Source of the DNA: DATMNR01 sp963702765
GTDB taxonomy: Bacteria > Chloroflexota > Ktedonobacteria > Ktedonobacterales > Ktedonobacteraceae
Direction of reading: 5' to 3'
DNA: 33,547 nt
Assembly: GCA_963702765.1 (NCBI GenBank)
Contig: CAVPEB010000013.1
Coordinates: 1-33,547, forward strand
In this document: positions 9,198-16,591 of the stretch, in pieces
Numbering within the stretch: the stretch's first letter is position 1
Layout of the letters: each line of letters opens with the position of its first letter
Position numbers and translations under genes: made by a program
Notes under the pieces: model-generated
The model's database searches: none
What the model was told of the DNA's origin: nothing
What the model saw: only the letters and a program-made list of their open reading frames with translations

Positions 9198-9506
9198 ATG
9201 GTGTCCATGGCAAGCCAGAGCGAAACCAATGACAATCAAGAACTCCACGCCTATGTAAATGGATGGGTTCAAGGAGTCGGGTACCGTTATTTCGTTGTAA
9301 ACAATGCCCTCGCCCTTGGTCTCCGCGGTTATGCGCGCAACTTGAATGATGGCAGTGTCGAAGTACTTGCGCAAGGAGCCCGACCAAAACTCGAGCATTT
9401 GCTTGCTCTCCTGCAAAGAGGGCCAGCAGCAGCAGAAGTTAACGAGATACGCACTCATTGGGGACAGCCTACAGAACATCTAAGCGGCTTTCATGTCCGC
9501 TGGTGA
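9198..9506 (+). CDS. acyP: acylphosphatase
   Basis: A 102-residue acylphosphatase, slightly longer than the usual ~90 because of an N-terminal extension. The signature VNGWVQGVGYRYF (residues 20-32) contains the phosphate-binding Arg30, and GYARNLNDGSVEV contains the catalytic Asn48. It hydrolyses carboxyl-phosphate bonds such as in acetyl phosphate or carbamoyl phosphate. A second in-frame ATG at 9207 is an equally possible start; no strong ribosome site discriminates. It is the first gene of acyP-gatC-gatA; gatC follows after 16 bases. The link between acylphosphatase and tRNA amidation is positional only. Confidence 0.93.
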   Translation: MVSMASQSETNDNQELHAYVNGWVQGVGYRYFVVNNALALGLRGYARNLNDGSVEVLAQGARPKLEHLLALLQRGPAAAEVNEIRTHWGQPTEHLSGFHVRW

Positions 9507-9522
9507 ATAAAAGAGGATTACT

Positions 9523-9813
9523 ATGATCGATCGCGAAACCGTTAAGCACGTAGCACAACTTGCCCGTCTTGGCATGACCGAAGAAGAGGTTGATATTTTT
9601 GCGAATCAACTCTCTGTCATACTGGAAAATATAGCCATATTGCAGAAGGTAGATGTGAGTGGGGTATCACCTACTGCGCATGCTTCTCGTCTCAATAATA
9701 TTATGAGATCGGATGTGCCTCAACCTTCATATGCGCCTGAAATATTGCTTGCCAATGCCCCTGATCAAGAAGATAACTGTCTAAAAATACGTGCGGTGTT
9801 TGAGGAGTCTTAA
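9523..9813 (+). CDS. gatC: Asp-tRNA(Asn)/Glu-tRNA(Gln) amidotransferase subunit C
   Basis: A 96-residue GatC of normal length. Typical features are the N-terminal helix (VKHVAQLARLGMTEEEVD), the helical pair through QLSVILENIAILQKVD, and the conserved middle segment VSGVSPTAHASRLNNIMRSD. GatC wraps around GatA and stabilizes the GatCAB complex, which converts Glu-tRNA(Gln) or Asp-tRNA(Asn) to the amidated forms. AGAGGA precedes the ATG. gatA follows five bases after the stop. gatB is not in the window, so the third subunit must be encoded elsewhere. Confidence 0.95.
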   Translation: MIDRETVKHVAQLARLGMTEEEVDIFANQLSVILENIAILQKVDVSGVSPTAHASRLNNIMRSDVPQPSYAPEILLANAPDQEDNCLKIRAVFEES

Positions 9814-9818
9814 TCATC

Positions 9819-11279
9819 ATGACTGAATTATATCAATTGACCATTCATCAAGCCGGAGAATTGTTACGCGAACACAAAATCTCTTCGGTCGAACTAACAC
9901 GCGCACATCTTGACCGAATTCGGGCTGTAGATGACAAAGTAAAAGCATTCACACTCGTTACCGATGATCTTGCGCTCCAACAAGCCAGTGAAGCCGACAA
10001 GCGTTTAAAGAGTGGTGTAGCTCTTTCCCCTCTCACTGGTATACCTCTAGCAATCAAAGACTTAATTTGCACACAGGGAATCGTCACTACCTGCGGTTCT
10101 AATATGCTGAAAGATTTTAAACCTCCATATGACGCTACAGTCATGGAGAAGATAAATGCTACAGGTGCGATTATGCTCGGTAAGACGAACATGGATGAAT
10201 TCGCAATGGGTTCTTCAACCGAACATTCCGCGTTCTTTACCACCCATAATCCCTGGGATCTCGAACGCGCTCCAGGCGGCAGCAGTGGTGGTTCTTCAGC
10301 GGCGGTGGCTGCAGGCATGGCCATGGGGGCCCTGGGTAGTGACACTGGTGGCTCGATTCGCCAACCCGCGGCGCTATGTAATGTCGTCGGCCTCAAGCCG
10401 ACCTATGGCCGGGTCTCACGCTTCGGCCTGGTTGCGTTTGCTTCATCACTCGATCAAATAGGTCCTTTCGCACGCAATGCACATGATGCCGCCTTAATTT
10501 TACAAGCAATTGCAGGACCCGACCCGCGCGACTCAACCAGCGCCCCGAATCCAGTGCCTGATTACACCGCTGTTCTAAATGGCTCTATTAAAGGTTTGCG
10601 TATCGGCGTCCCAGAAGAATATTGGGTAGAAGGCACTCAACCAGGTATCGTCAATGCGGTTCGCAACGATATTGAAAAACTACGTGAAATGGGAGCTGAG
10701 ATTCGCGAAGTTTCTCTCCCACACACGAAATACGGGGTGCCGGTTTACTATATCATCGCCCCGGCCGAGGCAAGCGCCAACCTTGCGCGCTACGATGGTG
10801 TCAAATATGGCTACTCCTATCGCGACACAAACGATATGTGGGAGGCACTGGAGAAGACTCGCCAATTTGGTTTTGGACAAGAGGTCAAGCGCCGCATAAT
10901 GCTCGGCACCTATGCTCTTTCATCCGGTTACTACGACGCCTATTACAAGCAAGCAGAGAAGGTCCGTACATTGATCACTGAGGACTTCACGCGTGCATTC
11001 GAACAAGTTGATGTCCTTGTCAGCCCCGCTTCACCTTCAGTGGCATTTAAAATTGGCGAGATATCCGATCCTTATGAAATGTATCTCCAGGATGTATTCA
11101 CCATTCCGGCTAATTTAGCAGGTATCTGTGGGATCTCGATCCCTGGCGGCTTTAGTAATGGACTTCCCGTAGGGTTGCAATTTCTGGGCAACTTCTTCGC
11201 CGAAGACCTGATCCTGCGTGCCGCCGACGCCTTCGAGCGTGTTACCGACTATCACACCTGCTGGCCTAAATTAAACTAA
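9819..11279 (+). CDS. gatA: Asp-tRNA(Asn)/Glu-tRNA(Gln) amidotransferase subunit A
   Basis: A 486-residue amidase-signature protein of the normal GatA length. It releases ammonia from glutamine and channels it to GatB for amidation of misacylated tRNA. The Ser-cisSer-Lys triad is visible: Lys80 (PLAIKDL), Ser155 (APGGSSGGSS) and Ser179 (SDTGGSIRQPA). Segments such as MLGKTNMDEFAMGSS and LKPTYGRVSRFGLVAFASS match the family throughout, and no disruption is seen. A GAGGAG ribosome site overlaps the end of gatC, so the two are coupled. The gene is followed two bases later by a very long hairpin. A tRNA-Gln gene lies about 1.2 kb downstream. Confidence 0.97.
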   Translation: MTELYQLTIHQAGELLREHKISSVELTRAHLDRIRAVDDKVKAFTLVTDDLALQQASEADKRLKSGVALSPLTGIPLAIKDLICTQGIVTTCGSNMLKDFKPPYDATVMEKINATGAIMLGKTNMDEFAMGSSTEHSAFFTTHNPWDLERAPGGSSGGSSAAVAAGMAMGALGSDTGGSIRQPAALCNVVGLKPTYGRVSRFGLVAFASSLDQIGPFARNAHDAALILQAIAGPDPRDSTSAPNPVPDYTAVLNGSIKGLRIGVPEEYWVEGTQPGIVNAVRNDIEKLREMGAEIREVSLPHTKYGVPVYYIIAPAEASANLARYDGVKYGYSYRDTNDMWEALEKTRQFGFGQEVKRRIMLGTYALSSGYYDAYYKQAEKVRTLITEDFTRAFEQVDVLVSPASPSVAFKIGEISDPYEMYLQDVFTIPANLAGICGISIPGGFSNGLPVGLQFLGNFFAEDLILRAADAFERVTDYHTCWPKLN

Positions 11280-11280
11280 C

Positions 11281-11331
11281 TATGTTGTGGTGGCTGTGTG
11301 CGGCTGAGCCGCACACAGCCACCACAACATA
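11281..11331. terminator. 25-base-pair perfect hairpin after gatA
   Basis: Arm 11281-11305 is exactly complementary to 11307-11331 with a single-base loop at 11306. It starts two bases after the gatA stop. Arms of this length and perfection are unusual for an intrinsic terminator, and an A-run rather than a T-run follows on the plus strand. It probably ends the acyP-gatCA transcript or protects its 3' end. Confidence 0.6.
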
Positions 11332-11343
11332 AAAAATGAGAGC

Positions 11344-11359
11344 GGCCCGCTTGCGGGCC
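11344..11359. repeat. short GC-rich hairpin
   Basis: GGCCCGC (11344-11350), loop TT, GCGGGCC (11353-11359), perfect. It lies 12 bases after the long hairpin behind gatA and before the carboxypeptidase gene. It may be a second termination element; no T-tract follows. Confidence 0.5.
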
Positions 11360-11417
11360 AGTAAAATATAAAGAGAAACTACAAACGAATCAGGGAGAGG
11401 ACCGATCTGAAGAATAG

Positions 11418-12404
11418 ATGATACGCCGTACTATTGCTATTGCTCTACTATTCATCTCAATTACCACCATTATCCTGGTGCCTATCTTTACATTTACCCC
11501 TGTTGGACGAAGTCTCTTTAGTGGACTTACTTCAACTCCCACTCCAACGTTAATACCCTTTACACCAACACCAACCCCCAAACCTACTCCTATATTGACC
11601 GCTAAAGGCACTCCTCCAGCAATTACAGCCAGTGAATCTATCTTATTGGACAACGATACAGGCCATATTCTTTATGAATCAAATGGCGAAAAACCCGTGC
11701 CAATGGCAAGTACGACCAAGATCATGACCGCTCTCATCGCAATCCAGGCAGGTGATTTGAATTCACTTGTCACTATCCATCAGGATGCTGTCAATGAGGT
11801 CATTCTAAACGATGGCAGCAGCGCAAACTTGCATCTAGGCGACCAACTCACACTCAGAGATCTGCTCTATGGTTTGATGCTGCCTTCCGGTGATGACGCG
11901 GCTATCGCCATTGCCGACTCAGTAGGAGGCTCAACCAGCAATTTTGTAAATATGATGAATCTTTTTGCTTATCGTTTACATCTCTTTCAAACACATTTTA
12001 TCAATCCTGATGGGCTGACGTACTATGATGCGAACAGACAACCCATTCCAGGCCACTACACTACACCTTATGACCTTGTACGCCTGGCAAGCTACGCCAT
12101 GACCATCCCGCTCTTCGCCCAGATAGTGCATACGCAACACTACTCTTTACCTGCAACCGCAACACATCATAGTTACACCTGGAACAATACAAACCTGCTG
12201 CTAACCACATATAGCGGTGCGACAGGGATAAAAACTGGCTTTACCCTAGAGGCTGGCGAATGTCTTGTTTTCTCTGCTACTCGCTCTGGACATCATCTGA
12301 TTGGCGTTGTGTTTCACAGTATTGATGCGGTTCACCGCTTCAGTGATGCAAAGACATTGCTCGATTGGGGATTTGCGCTACCACTACTTCCACCCGTTCC
12401 ATAA
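11418..12404 (+). CDS. D-alanyl-D-alanine carboxypeptidase, family S11
   Basis: A 328-residue penicillin-binding carboxypeptidase that trims the terminal D-Ala of peptidoglycan stem peptides. An N-terminal hydrophobic helix (about 5-26) is a signal anchor, followed by a Thr/Pro-rich linker (about 39-60, repeated PTPT) that spaces the catalytic domain from the membrane. The active-site motifs are Ser98-x-x-Lys101 (ASTTK), SGD at 157-159 (usual form SGN or SAN) and KTG at 272-274. The domain ends soon after the core, without the long C-terminal beta domain and amphipathic anchor of DacA/PBP5, so anchoring is probably N-terminal. The ribosome site is weak. It sits between the gatCA hairpins and tRNA-Gln. 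Confidence 0.92.
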   Translation: MIRRTIAIALLFISITTIILVPIFTFTPVGRSLFSGLTSTPTPTLIPFTPTPTPKPTPILTAKGTPPAITASESILLDNDTGHILYESNGEKPVPMASTTKIMTALIAIQAGDLNSLVTIHQDAVNEVILNDGSSANLHLGDQLTLRDLLYGLMLPSGDDAAIAIADSVGGSTSNFVNMMNLFAYRLHLFQTHFINPDGLTYYDANRQPIPGHYTTPYDLVRLASYAMTIPLFAQIVHTQHYSLPATATHHSYTWNNTNLLLTTYSGATGIKTGFTLEAGECLVFSATRSGHHLIGVVFHSIDAVHRFSDAKTLLDWGFALPLLPPVP

Positions 12405-12428
12405 GGGTTGAAACGCCCTCATTTCGTG

Positions 12429-12457
12429 TTGACAAAGACCCCGTCATCGTGTACTAT
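12429..12457 (+). promoter_or_regulatory. promoter of the tRNA-Gln gene
   Basis: A perfect TTGACA (12429-12434), 17-base spacer, TACTAT (12452-12457). Transcription would begin about 48 bases before the tRNA. It lies 24 bases after the carboxypeptidase stop, so the tRNA can be expressed independently. Confidence 0.6.
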
Positions 12458-12512
12458 ACATGGCGTGCGATACAGAGTCATAGGTTTCTCCTTATCTCTT
12501 GTCGAACGTCGT

Positions 12513-12586
12513 TCGGGTGTGGCCAAGCGGTAAGGCAGTGGTCTTTGGAACCACGATCCCAGGTTCGAATCCTGGCACCCGAGCCA
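12513..12586 (+). tRNA. tRNA-Gln (anticodon TTG), CCA encoded
   Basis: The full cloverleaf can be drawn: acceptor TCGGGTG/CACCCGA, D stem GCC/GGC, anticodon stem GTGGT/ACCAC with loop CTTTGGA (anticodon TTG), a 4-base variable loop, T stem CCAGG/CCTGG with loop TTCGAAT, discriminator G at 12583 and genomic CCA at 12584-12586. It reads CAA (and by wobble CAG) codons. In organisms using GatCAB it is charged with Glu and then amidated; gatC and gatA are encoded about 1.2 kb upstream. Confidence 0.97.
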
Positions 12587-12746
12587 TCTGAATGATAGCA
12601 AAGATAGTACAGAATTTTCACAACCATATTAAACCTGAATACTCTATTCAAAAAATATTAGTTATCATTGTCTACATTTAGGTGCTAGCTTAACGTATTA
12701 TCCTCCCTGTGACTTAAAACATCACAAAAAGGTTTGCAGATTTGTT

Positions 12747-14177
12747 ATGGATACATATGCGGCCATAGTGCTTGCTGCAGGCAAAGGCACCAGGATGCGT
12801 TCATCGTTGCCAAAGGTGCTTCACCACGTAGCGGGGTTGCCACTACTGGCGCATGTGCTCAACGCTATAGACTCTATTCCCTCTACTTCTGCTTTTGCCC
12901 CACTCTTTTCCACAACCACAACTCATCGCTCGATTGTCGTGCTGGGACACGAAGCGAAACAGGTTCAAGATCAATTAGGCACTCGTTGTCACTATGCTCT
13001 TCAGGAAAAACAACTAGGCACAGGCCACGCAGTGTTAGCCGCACAACATACAGCGCAAGAGTTAAACCCTGCACCTCAGACGATCCTGGTATGTTATGGC
13101 GATACTCCGTTGATAAGTGGGGAAATACTTGCTCGCGTACTGGTTGAACATATTACGAACCAGGCAACTTTGACATTTCTTACCGCAATCACTGAACACC
13201 CCTCAGACTTTGGTCGTGTAGTGCGTGACACACATGGCGATGTACTTGAAATAGTCGAAATGAAACGCGCTACCGAAGAACAAAAACTCATACATGAAGT
13301 CAACTCGGGCGTCTACTGTTTTGATCAAAGTTGGCTCTGGCCAGCTTTACATACGCTTCCTCGAAATGCGTCAGGTGAATACTATCTGACCGACTTGGTA
13401 GCTATTGCCAGTTCCCAGGGTCGTAAGATTACAACTGTCAGCGGCAGTTTAGATGAGACAATTGGCATCAATGATCGTGTACAGTTAGCGACTGCTGAAC
13501 GCATGTTGCGCCTGCGTGTGCTAGAGCAACTTATGTATGCCGGTGTCACTATTCTTGACCCGGCATGCACCTACATTGATGCTCAGGTCGAGATCGGATT
13601 CGATACTGTTATTCTTCCTGGAACAATGATCACAGGTAAAACTCGTATAGGTTCCGCATGTCGCATAGGCCCTGGGACGACGATTGATGAATCAATTCTC
13701 GGAAGTGGGTGTATTGTTCGTAACTCAGTGCTGGAAGGATCAACACTTGAAGATGGCGTAAGCATTGGTCCCTTCAGTCATTGCCGCCCCGGCGCTCACC
13801 TTGCCCGCAATGTACGTATGGGTAATTTCGGAGAAGTAAAAAACTCATTTATCGGAGCAGAAACCGACATGCATCATTTCAGTTACGTTGGCGATGCCAC
13901 TCTGGGTGAGCATGTGAATATAGGGGCAGGGACAATAACATGTAATTATGATGGGGTCAAGAAAAATCGCACAATTATAGGTGACGGTGCTTCCATTGGA
14001 AGTGATACAATGTTAATTGCCCCAGTAACTATAGGTAACAACGCAAAAACAGGAGCTGGTTCCGTGGTGAACCGTGATGTCCCTCCTGGCGCTATAGTTG
14101 TGGGCGTTCCGGCGCGTGTATTGCGCATGCCTCAACCCTCTGATGGTTCTACGACAGAGGATGTCGCAAAGGAGTGA
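12747..14177 (+). CDS. glmU: bifunctional UDP-N-acetylglucosamine pyrophosphorylase / glucosamine-1-phosphate acetyltransferase
   Basis: A 476-residue GlmU making UDP-GlcNAc for peptidoglycan. The N-terminal uridylyltransferase shows LAAGKGTRM and PKVLH (residues 9-26), KQLGTGHAV and the metal-site segment YGDTPL (117-122). The C-terminal acetyltransferase is a left-handed beta helix with repeated hexapeptides, ending with the conserved MHHFSYVGD, NIGAGTITCNYDG, and GAGSVV segments. It is about 20 residues longer than typical; a Ser/Thr-rich insertion around 43-60 accounts for most of this. The ribosome site is weak. The downstream gene begins at the stop codon, so glmU, the CBS protein and HMG-CoA lyase form one operon. 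Confidence 0.96.
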   Translation: MDTYAAIVLAAGKGTRMRSSLPKVLHHVAGLPLLAHVLNAIDSIPSTSAFAPLFSTTTTHRSIVVLGHEAKQVQDQLGTRCHYALQEKQLGTGHAVLAAQHTAQELNPAPQTILVCYGDTPLISGEILARVLVEHITNQATLTFLTAITEHPSDFGRVVRDTHGDVLEIVEMKRATEEQKLIHEVNSGVYCFDQSWLWPALHTLPRNASGEYYLTDLVAIASSQGRKITTVSGSLDETIGINDRVQLATAERMLRLRVLEQLMYAGVTILDPACTYIDAQVEIGFDTVILPGTMITGKTRIGSACRIGPGTTIDESILGSGCIVRNSVLEGSTLEDGVSIGPFSHCRPGAHLARNVRMGNFGEVKNSFIGAETDMHHFSYVGDATLGEHVNIGAGTITCNYDGVKKNRTIIGDGASIGSDTMLIAPVTIGNNAKTGAGSVVNRDVPPGAIVVGVPARVLRMPQPSDGSTTEDVAKE

Positions 14178-14185
14178 TTGGTCTT

Positions 14186-15649
14186 ATGGACGACGCTGGC
14201 CTGGCCAGAGTTGTTGTGGCGGCTTTTCACGTCGCTTCCGCATCTCAAGTTCCACAATTCGATACAGAAGCGTGGCTACAATTGATCGTTCTGATCATTT
14301 CACTCATTCTGTGTGCCATGGCATCTGCTGCTGAAACTGCTCTTACATCTGTCAGCCGCATTAAACTCAAGAATCTGGTGGAGGAAGGCGATAAAAAGGC
14401 GCTTGAGATTGAAAGTCTCATAGCAAAACCAAATGTTTTCCTCTCTACTATCCTGGTCGTTAACAGTGTCGCGGTGATCGTTGCTTCTAGCATGACTACC
14501 GTGTTAGCGCTCCGCTTCATTCCAGACTATGGTGAACTGATTGGAACAATCCTCATCTCTCTGGTTGTCTTGATCTTCTGCGAGATTACACCTAAAACTG
14601 CTGCAGTGCAAAATCCAGTTCGTTGGGCTCGCGTTCTGGTAAAGCCTGTGCGAGTTACCGCCTGGTTGCTTCACCCACTTGTAGTATTGTTGAGCGCTAT
14701 AACGAATACCCTGGTTCGTCTTATGGGTGGTCGAATCAAACATCGCGGACCATTCGTAACGGAAGAAGAATTGCGATTGCTTGTGAATGTAGGCGAAGAA
14801 GAAGGGGTGCTTGAAGAAGAAGAAACTGACATGATTCACAGTATCTTCGAGTTTGCCGATACAACTGTGCGCGAAGTCATGATACCCCGCATAGATATGA
14901 TAACCCTGGAAAGTGATGCTACCGTAGATGAGGCGGTAGATCTTGCTTTGGAAGGAGGATTTTCGCGCATTCCTGTGTATGAAGAAACCATTGACAACAT
15001 CATTGGTGTGCTGTTTACAAAAGACATGCTCAAACAGCTACGCGAAGGCCATAATTCCTTACCAATTCGTGAACTTGTGCGCCCGGCATACTTTGTGCCT
15101 GAGTCAAAAAAGCTTGATGATCTGTTACGTGAAATTCGTCAGAAGCGTACCCATATGGCGATTGTCGTCGATGAATATGGCTCTGTTGCCGGATTGGTCA
15201 CTATTGAAGACCTGGTCGAGGAAATAGTAGGTGACATTCAAGACGAATATGACCGTGAAGAAAATCTGTATGAACAAGTCTCTCAATTTGAATATATCTT
15301 CGATGCTAAGATTAACCTAGATGAATTTAATGAACTTATGAATACCGACCTGGAAAATGAAGATTATGAAACTCTGGGAGGTTTTTTATTAGGTCAACTC
15401 GACAAGATTCCAGTTGCAGGTGATACTATTACATTCAAAAATCTGACTTTCACTATCCTAACCACTCGCGGACTCCGTATAACGAAGGTAAGAGTTGATC
15501 ATGCAGGCACTCAGCAAACTTCAGATAACTCGACACAAACTCCTTCAGAACAATCCCAATCCGGCCCTCTACTGTTATCCTCTGGCAAAGAAGACGAAAA
15601 ACCGAACCAGCAAAAGACTGCCTCCAAACGGAACACACCCGCGGTATGA
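14186..15649 (+). CDS. CNNM/CBS-domain membrane protein (HlyC/CorC family)
   Basis: A membrane protein of about 487 residues of the DUF21-CBS-CBS-CorC_HlyC architecture, linked to divalent cation (Mg/Co) transport or homeostasis. Three or four hydrophobic segments lie in the DUF21/CNNM region (about residues 35-185 counted from 14174), with CEITPKTAAVQNP typical of the family. Two CBS domains follow (REVMIPRIDMITLE; MAIVVDEYGSVAGLVTIEDL), then the C-terminal CorC/HlyC domain with GGFLLGQLDKIPVAGD, and a Ser/Gln-rich tail of ~45 residues. A GTG at 14174 overlapping the glmU stop is also in frame, but AAGGAG ends directly against it; the ATG at 14186 has a 12-base spacing and is preferred. Confidence 0.92.
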   Translation: MDDAGLARVVVAAFHVASASQVPQFDTEAWLQLIVLIISLILCAMASAAETALTSVSRIKLKNLVEEGDKKALEIESLIAKPNVFLSTILVVNSVAVIVASSMTTVLALRFIPDYGELIGTILISLVVLIFCEITPKTAAVQNPVRWARVLVKPVRVTAWLLHPLVVLLSAITNTLVRLMGGRIKHRGPFVTEEELRLLVNVGEEEGVLEEEETDMIHSIFEFADTTVREVMIPRIDMITLESDATVDEAVDLALEGGFSRIPVYEETIDNIIGVLFTKDMLKQLREGHNSLPIRELVRPAYFVPESKKLDDLLREIRQKRTHMAIVVDEYGSVAGLVTIEDLVEEIVGDIQDEYDREENLYEQVSQFEYIFDAKINLDEFNELMNTDLENEDYETLGGFLLGQLDKIPVAGDTITFKNLTFTILTTRGLRITKVRVDHAGTQQTSDNSTQTPSEQSQSGPLLLSSGKEDEKPNQQKTASKRNTPAV

Positions 15650-15667
15650 AATAAAAGAGGTTTAAGC

Positions 15668-16591
15668 ATGATTCGTCCACTCTCGACCCTCCCCCACACA
15701 GTGCGTATCGTTGAAGTTGGTCCCCGAGATGGCTTACAAAATGAAAAAGCCATAATTCCAACTGAGCAAAAAATACAGTTTATTCAAATGCTTGCTGATG
15801 CAGGACTTCCAGTTGTTGAAGCCACCTCTTTCGTAAGCCCGCGCGCTATCCCGCAATTGAGTGATGCCAGCGAAGTTATGGCCAACATATCCCGACGTTC
15901 CTCTACTTCCTATCCCGTACTTGTTCCAAATTTGAGAGGAATGCAGCGCGCATTAGCTGCTGGAGTTCGCTCCATTGCAGTATTTACCGCCGCCAGTGAA
16001 AGTTTTACCCGTCACAATATCAACGCCACAATTGCAGAGAGCCTTGCGAATTTTCGTCCAGTTATCGCATTGGCAAGGCAGGAAAATATCACTACGCGTG
16101 GCTACATTTCAACAGTATTCGGTTGCCCCTACGAGGGAAAGGTAGAACCAGGGCGTGTACTCAACGTCGCACAGGCGCTTCTAGAAATGGGAATTGACGA
16201 ACTTTCATTAGGGGATACCATTGGTGTTGCAACACCAAACCAGGTTGTAGATATGATAGGTCTTTTAACACAGGATGGTAGCATTCCAGTGAGCCAGCTA
16301 GCTGTGCATTTCCACGATACACGCGGTACAGCGTTGGCAAATGTATTGATAGCTTTGCAGTGCGGGATCAGCATAATAGACTCTTCAGCAGGTGGACTTG
16401 GTGGATGCCCCTATGCTCCAGGAGCCGCTGGAAATGTAGCGACCGAAGATGTACTGTATATGCTCAATGGCATGGGCATCCACACTGGTGTATACCTCGA
16501 CAAGGTGGTCGAAGCAACTACCTTCATTCATCCACTGCTAGGTCACACTCCAACGAGTAAGTATTACCAGGCTGCAATCAGTGCATGTTAA
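15668..16591 (+). CDS. mvaB: hydroxymethylglutaryl-CoA lyase
   Basis: A 307-residue enzyme splitting HMG-CoA into acetyl-CoA and acetoacetate, the last step of leucine degradation. Catalytic features match: R20-D21 in VGPRDGLQNE, E51 in VVEATSFVSP, metal ligands H214 and H216 in VHFHDTRG, and the active-site Cys247 in the signature GLGGCPYAPGAAGN. The length is that of bacterial enzymes. GAGG lies before the ATG, 18 bases after the CBS protein gene. The stop codon overlaps that of the convergent S41 protease gene by four bases, so there is no room for a classical terminator. No other leucine catabolism genes are in the window. Confidence 0.94.
   Translation: MIRPLSTLPHTVRIVEVGPRDGLQNEKAIIPTEQKIQFIQMLADAGLPVVEATSFVSPRAIPQLSDASEVMANISRRSSTSYPVLVPNLRGMQRALAAGVRSIAVFTAASESFTRHNINATIAESLANFRPVIALARQENITTRGYISTVFGCPYEGKVEPGRVLNVAQALLEMGIDELSLGDTIGVATPNQVVDMIGLLTQDGSIPVSQLAVHFHDTRGTALANVLIALQCGISIIDSSAGGLGGCPYAPGAAGNVATEDVLYMLNGMGIHTGVYLDKVVEATTFIHPLLGHTPTSKYYQAAISAC

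Noticed and set aside
12419..12601. A minus-strand open frame containing CQDSNLGSWFQRP across the tRNA-Gln gene
   Set aside because: It is the well-known false protein made by reading a tRNA gene backwards; the plus-strand frame at 12365-12595 is rejected for the same reason.
16588..16591. Four-base overlap of the stop codons of mvaB and the S41 gene
   Set aside because: Convergent overlaps of this size (TTAA) are common and need no special explanation.
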